Positions 30,075 through 41,663 of a stretch of DNA of 64,000 nt are shown here, piece after piece; position 1 is the stretch's first letter, and the number at the start of each line of letters is the position of its first letter. This DNA is from Eudromia elegans. Its lineage: Eukaryota; Chordata; Aves; Tinamiformes; Tinamidae. The notes below the pieces were generated by a model, which made no database searches, was not told the origin of the DNA, and was given only the letters and a program-made list of their open reading frames with translations. The stretch lies in the NCBI GenBank assembly GCA_003342815.1, contig PTEX01000020.1:5072791-5136790 (forward strand). Reading direction: 5' to 3'. Both the position numbers and the translations under genes were made by a program.

Positions 30075-30295
30075 TTTGCGCGGAGCGTAGCGAGAGGGCG
30101 CTCGCAGACCGCTCTGCTGCGCCGCGAGGAGCAGCTCGCGCGCGGCGCTGGGAAGCGCCGCTTCCTGGGATGAGCCGCTCCCTGGGATGAGCACCCTTTC
30201 CCGCAGGCCCCGCGGAGCTTTGGGAGCAACTTCATGTTGTGCTGCGTGGGCTGCGTGCGGAGCGTTGGACGTGCGGCAAGGAAGGGATCGGTGCC
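30075..30295. promoter_or_regulatory. Small intergenic CpG island
   Basis: About 28 CpG dinucleotides by hand count in roughly 220 bases, including GCGCGG, CGCTCGC and CTCGCGCGCGGCGC, inside otherwise CpG-poor AT-rich DNA. It lies about 4 kb beyond the inferred TENT4A end. It includes a near tandem repeat of CTGGGATGAGC. Such islands usually mark promoters or enhancers that stay unmethylated in germ cells. No TATA box or conserved first coding exon is evident, so if it is a promoter the product is probably non-coding. A 78-codon open frame crosses it on the minus strand but has no recognisable motif. Confidence 0.5.
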
Positions 30296-33200
30296 CTGGG
30301 GAACCATTCCACCATTAACCTTGTACCTGGTTGGTTTGCTCTGTGCTGCTGCACTGCTAACCTGATGTTTCCTATGTCAGGATACTAAAACGTGCTTTTT
30401 TTTCCTCCTTAAGGTTAACTTGGTGCCTTTGCTGTGCAAATGCAGGTGCCTGTGCTCCTGATCGTGCAGGGGAGACTGTCTATGTTCAAGCGTTTTCAGG
30501 TACAGAGCTGTGACACTGACAAATCTTGTCTAGCTACCCAGAAACTCCTTTTTTTACTTTTTTTTTTTTTTCAGCTTGTCAGTTGAAAACAAATTACAGT
30601 CAAACTGATGCAAATTACTCTTGAAAAGAGCTCCTGGCTTTATCTGAATGGGGGTTTGCCTTTTTGCCGATGTTGCTTGTGAGACCTGGCTTTAGCTGAA
30701 CATTCAATTTATTATCATCAGTGTCTTCTAAAGGTTAAAGGCTTGGTGACAGTAAAATTTTTAATCAGTAGCATAATGTCTGCAATTGCCATGGCAAATT
30801 TGTTTTTGTTCACTAAATATGCATGGAGGAGAATAGATAGGAAATGAACTCTTAATGTGGACAGAACTCAGGACTTCTCAAATTGGAAGATTATATCATT
30901 ATCTGAAACCCAGCCGTTTTAAAAATGGTCACGTTTTGGCCATGAATTGTGTTGGTAAAGCCATTCTAATGACACTCGTATTTCTGGGTATCAAGTAATG
31001 TCGAGAAAGAAAGAGGAAATACGTTTCTGAGAGAGTCTAAGCTAAGCGTTTGTCAACCCTGATTTGTTCTTCTGCTGGGAGATGGTGGGAATTTTGGTCA
31101 TTGCATTTAAAGAAGACATGAAGTCACAAGTGAAACAGGCAGAATCAGTAGGGCTTGAGTGCATTTAATGGATATCTTAGCTCCTTTCTTGCTTCAAGAT
31201 TAGTTACTTCTGTCTCCGTGTGTTTTTCATTTCCTTCTTCCTTTCCCCCCCTTCTCCTCCTCCCAGCTTTTCTTGGCCATTTTGTTCAGTCTGCTTTTTT
31301 TTTTCTTTTTTTTTCTTTCCTGGCAGCTATTGCAAATAGGGGCACAAAAAAATCTGTTTTTCATCTAGCACCTTTTTGCTGATGTGCTGCCTCCAGCAAG
31401 GCCTTCATCTTAGACTAGTATTCTGTAAGTGACATTCGTGCTGCAGATTATTTTCACCAGCTGAGCCACGTAGTCAAAGTAGAACCATTTTAAGGAGGGT
31501 AGGACAAATCTTTTGGTAGCTTAATCTAATCCAACAAATTGATTGCAGTTTATTATAAGAAATCTTGTCTGCAGCAGCAGTTACTGAGTAGTGCCACGTT
31601 AGTCGTCACATTTCTGCCCTTGGTTTTGGTGTTCCATCGTTGACCCTTTGATACCTCCGTTCTGCTCATCATAATTTTTCTGTTTTCTGGTTTTTTTGCT
31701 TTTGCTAACAGCATTTTTATCATAAGTGATGCTAGAAGTAGAAATACAATCTGCAGTACAGTATTTTGAATATACAAATATCAGTGATAATTTCATGATG
31801 GTTGTTTTTGTATTTAAAAAACATCAGCAGAAAAGCCCAGAACATCCTTTGTATGGCTATGTGGTGCCATCCCTCTTGCCTTTGTTCTCCCTTCACAGCC
31901 CTGATACCTCACCCTTTTGGGACAGGATCATTGGGATACAAATGAGAAAGTTCTTGCCTTGCAGTACGCTGTCCCTGTGCCTTTCAGCTGTGTTTTCTAA
32001 AGCACCTGTACAGTTCTGCCTTCTGCCTTGGGAATTGTAATGAGAAAGATGCCTTTGCTCTCCTTGGAATCATGAGCTTTTGCACTCGTTGTCAGAAGGA
32101 ACTTCAGTAGGTAGTGGGATATGCTTATATTTGAAAACTGTTCAAACTGTACTTGAAGAATTTTGCTCTAGTCTCTCTACTAACTGGGGTAAGTTACCTG
32201 GAAATTTCTCTGCATGCTTTCAAATCAAGCAAATCTCTTCCAGATACTGCCATGGGCTAAAGCTAGTAGAGAAACGGCAGTACAGTCAAACCCTGGAATT
32301 GACTGGATTTAAGTCTCTTCTAGGTTAGTGACAGTTTTGACACAATGAGTTCACATTGAAATTCGAAGGAAATGTAATTTGATGTTAGCAGTGTATCAAC
32401 TACCAATCAAACAAACCAAGCCTTGTGCTGCCTAACTGTTCCCTTTCCAGCATAGTCCTGTCGTGCCAGTGTCTAGAAGTATCAGCCTATTTTCAGTGGA
32501 AACAGGAAAAAAACATCTGTTATCACGTGGTGCACTGGAGAGATGAGTACTGCAGTTTTGCTCAGCTCGGTCACCTGTGGCCAAGAAAGATGAACTCTGA
32601 ACTGTGAAATCCCCAAAAAGGGGAGATGGGAACTCTTGGGGTGCAGTGTGAGTGAAAAGCTTTGGTATCCTGGGCAGGCTTTTGCAGATGTCGCTTTCAT
32701 CGCTCCTCGTTTCATTCTCTCCTCCTGCACCACTGGCCCTTCCCTCTCCGTGGCAGTGGTTTGCTAGGCTCCTGCTCCCTGCTTCCATGTGGCACCTCCC
32801 TTCATCCTCTCCTTGCTGTGCTTTTGACTGTTAGGCAGAGGGGGCTGCTCTCCCCAAGCAAACACAGAACACCTGTGTTTACAAAATTAAATTATGAAGA
32901 ACAATGACTGGGGGGTATAAATAAACTGCCTGTGAATGGATTGGTGTAAAGGAGGGGTATACCCCCCCCACCCCCCAAAAATGGATAAAAATCTATTCAA
33001 TGAAGGCCTGTCACACCTACAAACTGTAAACGTATCAAGATATTCTTTCTAGCTTGCTTAAGAGCTGAATATAAGCATACTAAAGTAGTGTAAGAGCAAT
33101 AGTGTTTTGTAACTGTGCTGAGGCAGAGGCCAACACAACCCACAAGCATCTTACATGGGCACATGAGCAGTGTGCCCGCCACGGGGGCAGCTCGTGCCGC

Positions 33201-34998
33201 ATGTGAGAGGCCTTCCACAAGGTGAGCACGAGGGACTGGGGGCAGGCGAGACACCTTCTCAAATGCCCAAAGAGGGAACCGGCAGAACCAGGAGATGCCG
33301 CATCAGGAGTGGATGAGGACTGCTTCCCCTCCGCCACCTTTGTGGGAAGCGCGTGAGTGACTTAAAAGCATTCGGCTTAAGCGAGGAGAACTGGAGAGGT
33401 GAGCCAGCCTGGGTTTTGGCGCTTGGGCTCAAGCCTGTCTGCTTGACTGCAGTGACCAGGAGCTGCCAAGAGCCATAGCCCTCAGTGCTGGCTCTGCAGC
33501 GGTCTGCACCGTGGTGGCGAGCGCTCATAGCTAGCGGGGAGAATTAAAGACTAATTCTAGCTTTGTCAGTGACAGTAACAAGAATTAACCATTAGTGAGA
33601 TGTGTACTGTTAATAAGAGTTTAGTTTTACACTTTAAAGCTTGCCTAACCTCAAAACTCTCGCATTAGAGCAGTTTCTAATTCTCAGATACCTACGTGCA
33701 CGTATTCCTTTGGTAGCCATATAACTAAAGGACACTGCTTCTTTAACAACAGATAAATATAGGCTGGCCACAAGTGTGTCTTGGCATGAACTTCAAAAAG
33801 GGGTTTCAAACAACTGATAATGCTGGGGAGTTCCTCAGTTGCAATGTAAGAGTTAATTTTTATCACCTTTTTTTCCAATGAAGACTATTTACTGTAAAAA
33901 AGTAGTCTGCAGTATTTCAAAACTATCAAAATTTAGCATAAATTCACTAAAACTATTTTCTGCACATGCTTCCTGATGTAGTTTTACCAGCGTGCAGGGG
34001 AAATTGCTGCTTTTGGTAAGTCAGGTGAATGCTGAGTCAATTTGTGGCGTAGACAGGCGAGTGAGTTAAGCTAAAGAGTTGCTCTTTCTTAGGTTGCTGA
34101 ATTCCCTTCCCTCAAATGATAACGTAGTCTGGAGCATTGCTGCATATCAGTGAACGCTTTTCAGCGTTCCAGCTAAACCACCAGTAAATTTGTTTTTTTT
34201 CTACTTGCTGTTTTACTGCACGGTGCTGCAGAGTTTAGTATTTAAGATGAGGAACGATTAAGTGCATCTTTATTGTAATAGACACATCTTGTAAAAAGGT
34301 TCTAGTTGAAATCACTTTTATTAGGCTTCAGTGATGCCTTGTTCGGTAAACAAATTGAAGCACGTATATAAAATGTTTATCATATGAATGCATCAAAGGT
34401 GGCTGTCTGATAGAACTGTAATTATGAATGCTCCAGTTTGGCTTTCGGAAGTCTAAAGATGAACCTGTGTCCTCTTTGTATGTTTCTGTTTCAGTATTTT
34501 GACTTTTGTTTCTGCTGCTTTATTCTTTTTTTAACCTAATACTTTGGAACAAAAAAAAAAATCCCATTTAGTGCTATTTAGGGATGAGAATGTAGTCTAG
34601 AATGGCTGAGCAGTTATTTGTGATAGTCTGAGGTTTAATGTGCTTCCTCTGGAGAACTAAAGCTCGCAAAAAGCTGTGTGAAAAATCACCACAGGTAATC
34701 AGGCATAGAAGTCGCTGTACTCTATTTTACACGCTCTTTAAGATGCATGTGGAGAAGGGTGCAGGATGCTTGCACTTGAAATTTCAAGAGAATTTCCTAA
34801 CTTTTTGACCATGTTTTGATCATGTTTGACCATGAGCATGTTCTTTGAATGTCATCTTGCATCTTCTTGCATTAGTTATTCTTTTCCTACGTAAGAGGAG
34901 AATATGTAGCAGAAATATTGTCAAAATAGACATGAGTAAAAAGAACAGTGTTACTTTCCCATTCCGTAGCAAGCTCCAGAACCCATGTTCCGAGGCTC

Positions 34999-35021
34999 TT
35001 TTTTTTTTTTTTTTTTTTTTT
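34999..35021. repeat. Poly-T run (23)
   Basis: Uninterrupted run of T. The flanking minus-strand sequence has no AATAAA just upstream of the corresponding A-run, so I do not treat it as a retrocopy tail. The lysine-rich open frame across it on the minus strand is an artefact of the homopolymer. Confidence 0.9.
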
Positions 35022-36317
35022 GGTCTTTGTTTTTTGGTGAAGAGGTTTCCTTCCTCCACAATGAGTCCTAATAGAAGAAAAATTAAGTTTGGGCTTTGGA
35101 AGAGCACAGAGGTCAGCGTGGCCGCTCTTGTTAATTCTGTATTTCCTCTGGGAGATGAATCTCGAGCCCCAACACAACTAACTCGGCTATTGTTTGTTGC
35201 TTGTTTAAAGCAGTAAAGACCCTGTGGCTTATTTTCACTTTAGGGGATTGTAATCATTCTGACAAGAACCTTGAAAATGGGGAGCTGAATGGATTTCTTG
35301 TCTTGTTTGTGTTCTTCATTTTGTGTTGGGGAAGACTTGTTGCATCTCTTCCCATCCTTTAATTAGGACAAGATGCTGAGTGGAGTGGACAGTGGCTAAA
35401 CCCGGTGGGTATTTGTTTGGCTGCTTCTCCACCAGTGCGTTATCAGTTAGAAATACTTTTGCCTTGCACAAGTATCACGCTGATACTGTGCCGTGTCTGT
35501 GTTGTTTTATCCATGACTATATGCTAGTCGGTTATCCCTACATCCCAAATGCTATGCTGATTTCTATGCTCAAAAAAAATGTAGTAGGAGGAACATATAG
35601 TGAAAAATATATTGGAAATACGAGATAAAACTGGAAGAATTGCTCAGAACAGTCAAATGTCTCGGTTGTTTATAGATAGTAAGGCTTAAATAGATTGCAC
35701 ATGTTAGGACCTTTCACCTTTGACAAGAGATAACAAAATCATGCCAAAGGTTGAGATAGATCAGACTGGGGAATAGTTACCAGTCCCTTTGAATAACAGG
35801 CAAACACCATCATACAAAGTGTGTAGGTGCAGGTTGAAAACAAGAAAATGAAACAATTTTCTTAGCCTCTGTTTTAAACTGCAGAATTTCTTCCTGAAAA
35901 AGAATTGATATGTGAAATCTTATTTGAGTTTGAAATTAAATAGACAAAAATCCAAGAAGCAAGCCCTTTGGGGGGCTGTTAAATGGCAGATAAGGGCTCT
36001 GGATTCAGCTACTTGAGCTGCAAAGGTTTGGAAGGGCGTGCTGTGTGCTCCAGATGGAGTAAGCTTTGCCTGCCTCTATGCTGCTTGATCTCTTTCGTTG
36101 CCTCCAGAGGCAGACAGCAGTTTCAAGAGCTTTGGCTGGCTTCAGGATGAGCTAAGCAGTCCTCAGATAAGCAGAGCATGATGTTTGTGGAGGAGGAAAG
36201 TGATAAAAGAGAAAAGGAGTTTCTGCAACGAAGAGGATCTGGTTAGAGCCATAGTAATAAGAGACTAACACAAACTGCAATCAGAGGGGTTGGTGATACT
36301 GGCTTCTCCAGAGACAG

Positions 36318-36485
36318 AGAAGTGGGGAGGAAGGGGGCAGAGGAGCAGTGGGCTAGAGAGGAAGGAGAAAAGGAAGGGAGAAGGGGAAAACAAACAAAAA
36401 AAGCCATAAGCACCTGGGGAGTGAATAGAGATTAGTGAAACATTTGGGAGGTGAGGAAAGAAAGGGAGAAAAAAAGAGGAAAGAA
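36318..36485 (+). repeat. Purine-rich (GA) tract
   Basis: About 170 bases strongly biased to A and G on the + strand, e.g. GAAGTGGGGAGGAAGGGGGC and GGAGAAAAGGAAGGGAGAAG, broken by a short A/C-containing section. Such tracts can form triplex structures; no such role is shown here. Confidence 0.7.
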
Positions 36486-39462
36486 CTTAGGCATTTATGG
36501 GGTATGTGGGTGTCTTTTTGTTCATTGTACCCCATTACATCATTTATCCCTCTTTCACATTATATTGCATGTTTTTTGGGTCACCAATTATTACCAGCTT
36601 TTCTGCAATTCAAAGCTTCTGTGACTTAGCCCTGTCACTGTTACCCTTCTCTATGGCTTAAGCCATTCTATTTGTTTGAATCTTGTAGAGAGCTCTTAAT
36701 GAGCCTGCTTTCTTCTATAACCCTTCTTGAAAATATTTTCCAAAATACAAAATGAAGGACTTAGCCTAGGTAGCTAGTAATACCTGATTTTTTTTTTCCT
36801 ACTTAAAAATAAGAGATAGGCTTTGCAAGCCTACTTGTGTTTAACAACTTGTGTGTAACCTGTCTTAAGTGTTCTTAGATGCAGTGAGTATATTATCTTT
36901 CTGTGCACTGTTGTGGGTTTTCGTGTCTTGATATGAAGAGGCATGGCTATTCGGGATACAACAGTTGGATACAAATTTTAAAATCCAGACCATTTCTGAA
37001 AGTAGCTTGTTATGTCTATATTATGATTGAAATATTTCTCTTGTGTCATTAACTGGTGGAGTCCGTTTCCCTTGGGTCATGATATGAGGTTGACAGTTTA
37101 TACAGATGTAGAAGACAACTGCTGTTGATATTGATAACCTCTTCTGCAAATCTCTTTGGGTAAGGTGGAGGGGAAAAACAACCAAATAAGGAATATTTGG
37201 AGAAGCAAATGTGGAGAAGCAGGCATTTTCAATAGCAGTGGTGGCATGCCCTTTTGCTTGTTGTGCTTCTTGTTCATTCTGCAGCTGGAGAATGCCTGGG
37301 ATGGCAGCAGCCAGTGCTGGGATTGCTTCATTCCGAGCTCAGAAAGCCCCTTTTCCTTAGGGAGGAGGAACCACCCCAGTGCTCTGGATCCTGTGGAGGC
37401 GGGCACTTGCTAACTCTGCCTTTAGCAGCAGCTGTTTTCACTCAAGGGTGAGTGTGGGTCTCCACCTCCCAGTGAGCAAGTTCCCCTCCTGTGGGCTCTG
37501 CTTTTCTGTATTATATCCTGGTCTTGCTGGGCAGTTTAGAGCTTCGCTTAATGACTTATTACCATATTCCAATGTGTTTGCTTTGTTTTCCCAATCATTC
37601 TTCCTCCAGTGTCCCTGCTTTTTGCACAAAAAGCTCCTGTGTATGTCGTGCACTCACCGTCCCTTAGGACAAAGCATTTCAGAGCACTTCTGAAGGAGCC
37701 CTTCACCTACCAGACAAGCCCTTCTGAACTGCTCTGTGGAGCTGCTCAGCAAAATACTCCATACTCAGCAATAAAATCCGCCCGCTGTAATCTTTGTCCT
37801 TTCTGACTGAGATGTGTCACTTGGTGGCTTTTTACTTGTATCCTTAATACAGTGTCATTGTTGTTAAGCACCCGTGATAATGGACTCAGCAGCGGTTTTG
37901 TGTCTAAAAATCTCTCCTGCCCTGGCATATTCTTGGAAGTTTTGTTCATTAGTAAAGTTTGCTTGACCTATGCTTGCAAATGCTGTTTGAGCTATATTAG
38001 TAAGTGTTTCCTCTCTTCATTATTTGATGCAAATCCTCTCATACACTTAATCATTTAGAAACAGAGGAAGGCAAGAAGGAGAAGGAGAGAGTGCAGTTTC
38101 TTGGAATAAATGGATAAATTTGAATGAAAAGTATAGCCCGTTGTTTGCTTCTGACATCATCAAATGCTGGATGCTGCACTCTCAAGGTTGCCTTTTCAAT
38201 TTAAAGGCAATGATGTAAGGGTCCAAGAAATTCCATATATAGCAAGTTCTTTAGGAAGCAAATGGTATAGTTCTTCAGGTGTGGAGGTAATTCAGTGCTT
38301 AGTGTATAAACACTGAGACAGTTTGAAGAATCTCATCTATATTTCTTGAGGAAAGCTTTTTCCCTTGCTGTTACTGAGACTGTGGGTTTGTAGCATTCTT
38401 AGTGTCATCTTGCTTAAATTGCCCTTTTCCTCTTTCTCATGTCTCTGTGCCCCCAAGCTCACTGCAAAGCATGTTTGTAGGTGAGTTGTTTCGTGTCTGC
38501 ATTTTTCACACCTTTCAGACTATCTGGGCTTGTTAGCCACTGAACATTTACCCTTCGTTTGGTCTACAGGAAGAACTATTCCCACGAGCTCCCGTCAATA
38601 GGTTTTGAATATATCAGTTATCGTGTCAGTCAATTAATTTTCATTAAAGGCATAACCTTCAGCAGTGTCTGCAGGGAAGGTCTGAGGCTGCCTGCTGCAG
38701 TTAGTTGTGGACCTGAATAAAAATCTGTCACTTAAGAGCAAGGATGAGACTGGCTAGGGATGCAAAGTAATCACCAGCAGTTGCTTAAGATGCAGTTTAA
38801 ATATGAATTTAGATGCAGATGCCTATAAATGAAATAAAAATTTTGAATATAAGGATAATTGTGTACCTTGTTCTAATATAAATACAAGATTTCTTTTTCT
38901 AAAAGCTTTTGCTGGTGTAGCCCTTTTGTTTCCTGCTTCATGGAGTCCGTTCTCATGGCTTTAAACTATTTCTTTTTCAGCTTTTCATGGGCACGCTATA
39001 TGCTTATGATGCTGCCCAAAAGCGTGCTTATCATCATTCAGTGGAACCGAGGAACACCTCCTGGGTGACCCAATCCATCCTGATGGTAGCGCAAGCATGA
39101 ACTTACCAAGGTTCACTTAAAATTGAGAGAGATTTTTGATTCTAGCCTTCTCAAAAAACCCTTTCAGAATGTTTTAATGGTCTTAGATGCCCTTTTCTGG
39201 TTTCAAATGGATATTTATTCTTGGGTTGTTAATAGTCATTTGTTTTTCACACATAAGGGCTCCCTGTTGGTAATTCATATTCGCATTATGTAGATGATGG
39301 ACATACACATACCCAGGTATGTATACTTGAATAGAATATTTCCTTTTATCTTGTAGAGAATTACTTGAAATCAGACCAGCAAATGTTTTCCCACAGCCTA
39401 CTTGAAAGCAGGTCCGCTTCTCTTCCTTCCCCTCCCTGCCCCCTGCCTCTTTTATCTTTCAG

Positions 39463-39553
39463 GTAGATGCTCTCCACGTAGCTCTTAAGATTCGTCTTTC
39501 TTGAGTACAGGTCATTAGACTCGGACCCGCTTCTGAGGCAACGGATCACCAAG
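39463..39553 (+). other. Candidate exon of an unannotated (probably non-coding) transcript
   Basis: A long pyrimidine tract (about 39,418-39,460, ending TTTTATCTTTCAG) is followed by 91 bp of more balanced, CpG-containing sequence and then ACCAAG|GTAATG. This is a strong acceptor with a reasonable donor. The + strand has an early stop in the frame starting at its first base. The minus strand across the same bases is open for about 68 codons and reads SGSESNDLYSRKTNLKSYVE in part, with protein-like codon use, so an antisense coding relic is an alternative. I cannot link it to a known gene. Confidence 0.3.
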
Positions 39554-40824
39554 GTAATGCACTAACATTTCCCACCATCTCCTGGGAATACCTCCACTGA
39601 CATACTTTGATTTTATTATTCCAGCATTTTTAGTATGGTAGGCATCCCACTAGCAATTTATGTGCATGTACCTGGGCTCAGTGTATTAATTGTCAGCATT
39701 GCTGATAAAAAGTAAAGCTTATGTGACACAGGCTCTCTGGTTACAAAACCAGAACAGTGCTGCCTCATTGAGTGTATTGCTTTGTATGCACTTACAGCGA
39801 AAGCTGAGGTGGTTGGTTCAGTGTTTATGACAAGACGTTTCCCTCTTACTGGATCTTTTGGCAAATCCATGGGATCAGACCTGCTGTCTGACTTGGAGGC
39901 AGAGGCGCTGGTTTTGTTATATGTATGCAGCGTCCTGCATAACGAAGACCTGGTATCAGGTGGGACCTCTAGATGATGCATTGCGAATCACAAAAGGCAG
40001 GAGACAGGAAGACAAGAGGATCCCAGGTGGGGATGAGACAGCAGAGAGGTTCTAATGATGCAGATGTGTTAGCAGTTCTCAGAACTTATTTCTGAAATAC
40101 ACTATTACTAAATGTTTGTCTATTTAAAAGTTATCAGCTTGATAAATGATGGTTATAAAATGAAAATTCTGGTCTTAACCCGAAAGACATCCAAAGCCTC
40201 AATAAGTATGATGAGTAAACCCACATCATGTTTACCATCATGTATGTGAGCAGGAGCATAGAAACAGATTTTTTTTTCGTCATAAAATTCAATACCTATG
40301 AAGAACTTGCAGTTATAGTTAGAGAACTAGAAGAAAATTACAGCATCAATGATGTTTCTCTCTGTCTATTAAAACATCTGGTAAAAATACTTGTAACGAG
40401 CGGGAACCAGCCATCAGACTAAAGCCTTATTGTGGAGATAAAAGAGAAAGTAACCTAATGTATTTATTACAGTTCATGAGAAAGTAAAGTGGAAGAACTC
40501 AAATTTATAATCAATTTCCATTAAAACTTGCTGTTCTCTGTATTTTTCAAGTCAATTACTATAGCTGGTATGACTTCATTAAGCTATGACTTTATTAGAT
40601 CAAAGTGGTTATACTCTGTAACTCTTAAACAGAAAATGCTCAGAAATTGAGTTAGTCTATCTGTTTTTATTATCTGTCCATACGGGATGAATTGTTCCTT
40701 AAATCAGATGAAAAAGCTACAGTTAGTTTCTAGTGCACTTGCCTGCTATAATACTTTCCCAAAATATTGTTAGAGATTTCATATATATGTCATTAGTTAT
40801 GAAGATGGCATAGAAGAAATTGTA

Positions 40825-40896
40825 TATAATAAACTTATAAAATAAGATTTTAATTCTCAATATAATAAACTTATAAAATAAGATTTTAATTCTCAA
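40825..40896. repeat. Perfect 36-bp tandem duplication
   Basis: Bases 40825-40860 are repeated exactly at 40861-40896; the unit begins TATAATAAACTTATAAAATA and ends AATTCTCAA. No mismatch between copies indicates a recent duplication or one collapsed/expanded in assembly. Confidence 0.95.
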
Positions 40897-41650
40897 TTGA
40901 GAGATTATATTTTTTAATTCAAAGTGAAATGAGAAACTGAAGTAATAAAACATTTGAATTGCAGGGAAACAATAGTTGTAGTACTCCATTTGAAACAACA
41001 TGTTCCGCTCCTCATTAAAGACCACAACAACCACTCACTTGGCTAATCAGCGAGTAAACAAAATGCTAATAGCAAAGTAGAAAGGGAATGTTCCTTTGCT
41101 TGAATCACTGTGCAGCGTCTATGTATCCACAACTAGCTTCCATCTTTCATGACTACAGCTGACACGAATATTTCAAGTGTTCGGATGAGCTGGAGATTAG
41201 TGTTATTTAGAGTTGGAGTTTTATTTATTTCCAAGGATTTGCCTAATGTTGCAGTGCAACTTTACCTTTCCTGTATATCTTATGAAATAAGGCCTTGTAG
41301 AAACTGAAAATCTACAAAACTACCAACATGTGGTAAAACTTGGATTTATCCAGGCATTTTCTGATTATGCGTACTGAAAGCTGTTTCTTCAAGCAAGAAC
41401 TCAGTAATATGAGGAATTTTGTGCCCTGCAGGTAAACTCCAGTTTTGTTGCACAAAGAAAAGTTGTGTTGCCAGAATCAAACAGCAGATGGTTAACGTGG
41501 CTGTTGCTTTCTGTAAAAAATTGTCCTTAAAACCACTTCAATGACTGCATCCTCCTGAGAGGGAGTAAAAGTGGAAGACAATCTGGCATTAGAAAGAGCT
41601 AACTAACACGTAGTAACATTCTAGTGTTCTTTCTAGTTGACACATCTAAC

Positions 41651-41663
41651 GGGGGGGGGGGGG
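41651..41663 (+). repeat. Poly-G run (13)
   Basis: Uninterrupted G run following CACATCTAAC. Likely unstable in replication and sequencing. Confidence 0.9.

Larger units (their letters stand above)
30296..39462. other. Intergenic, no gene seen
   Basis: No conserved coding sequence recognised. Notable only for composition: a pyrimidine-rich run at 31,225-31,320, C-runs at 32,962-32,976, a moderately GC-rich section at 33,120-33,540, a T23 run at 34,999-35,021 and a purine-rich block at 36,318-36,485. No complete transposon is visible. Confidence 0.65.

Noticed and set aside
30071-30307. 78-codon minus-strand open frame through the CpG island
   Set aside because: GC-rich DNA has few stops; Arg/Ala-rich composition is a by-product of CpG density and no homologue is recognisable.
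34820-35177. Lysine-run proteins on the minus strand across T23
   Set aside because: Produced by the homopolymer; the flanks do not look coding and no poly(A) signal precedes the A-run.
38993-39110. TTTCTTTTTCAG followed by CTTTTCATGGGCACGC, an acceptor-like site
   Set aside because: No convincing donor follows and the segment is not open for long; weaker than the 39,463 candidate.
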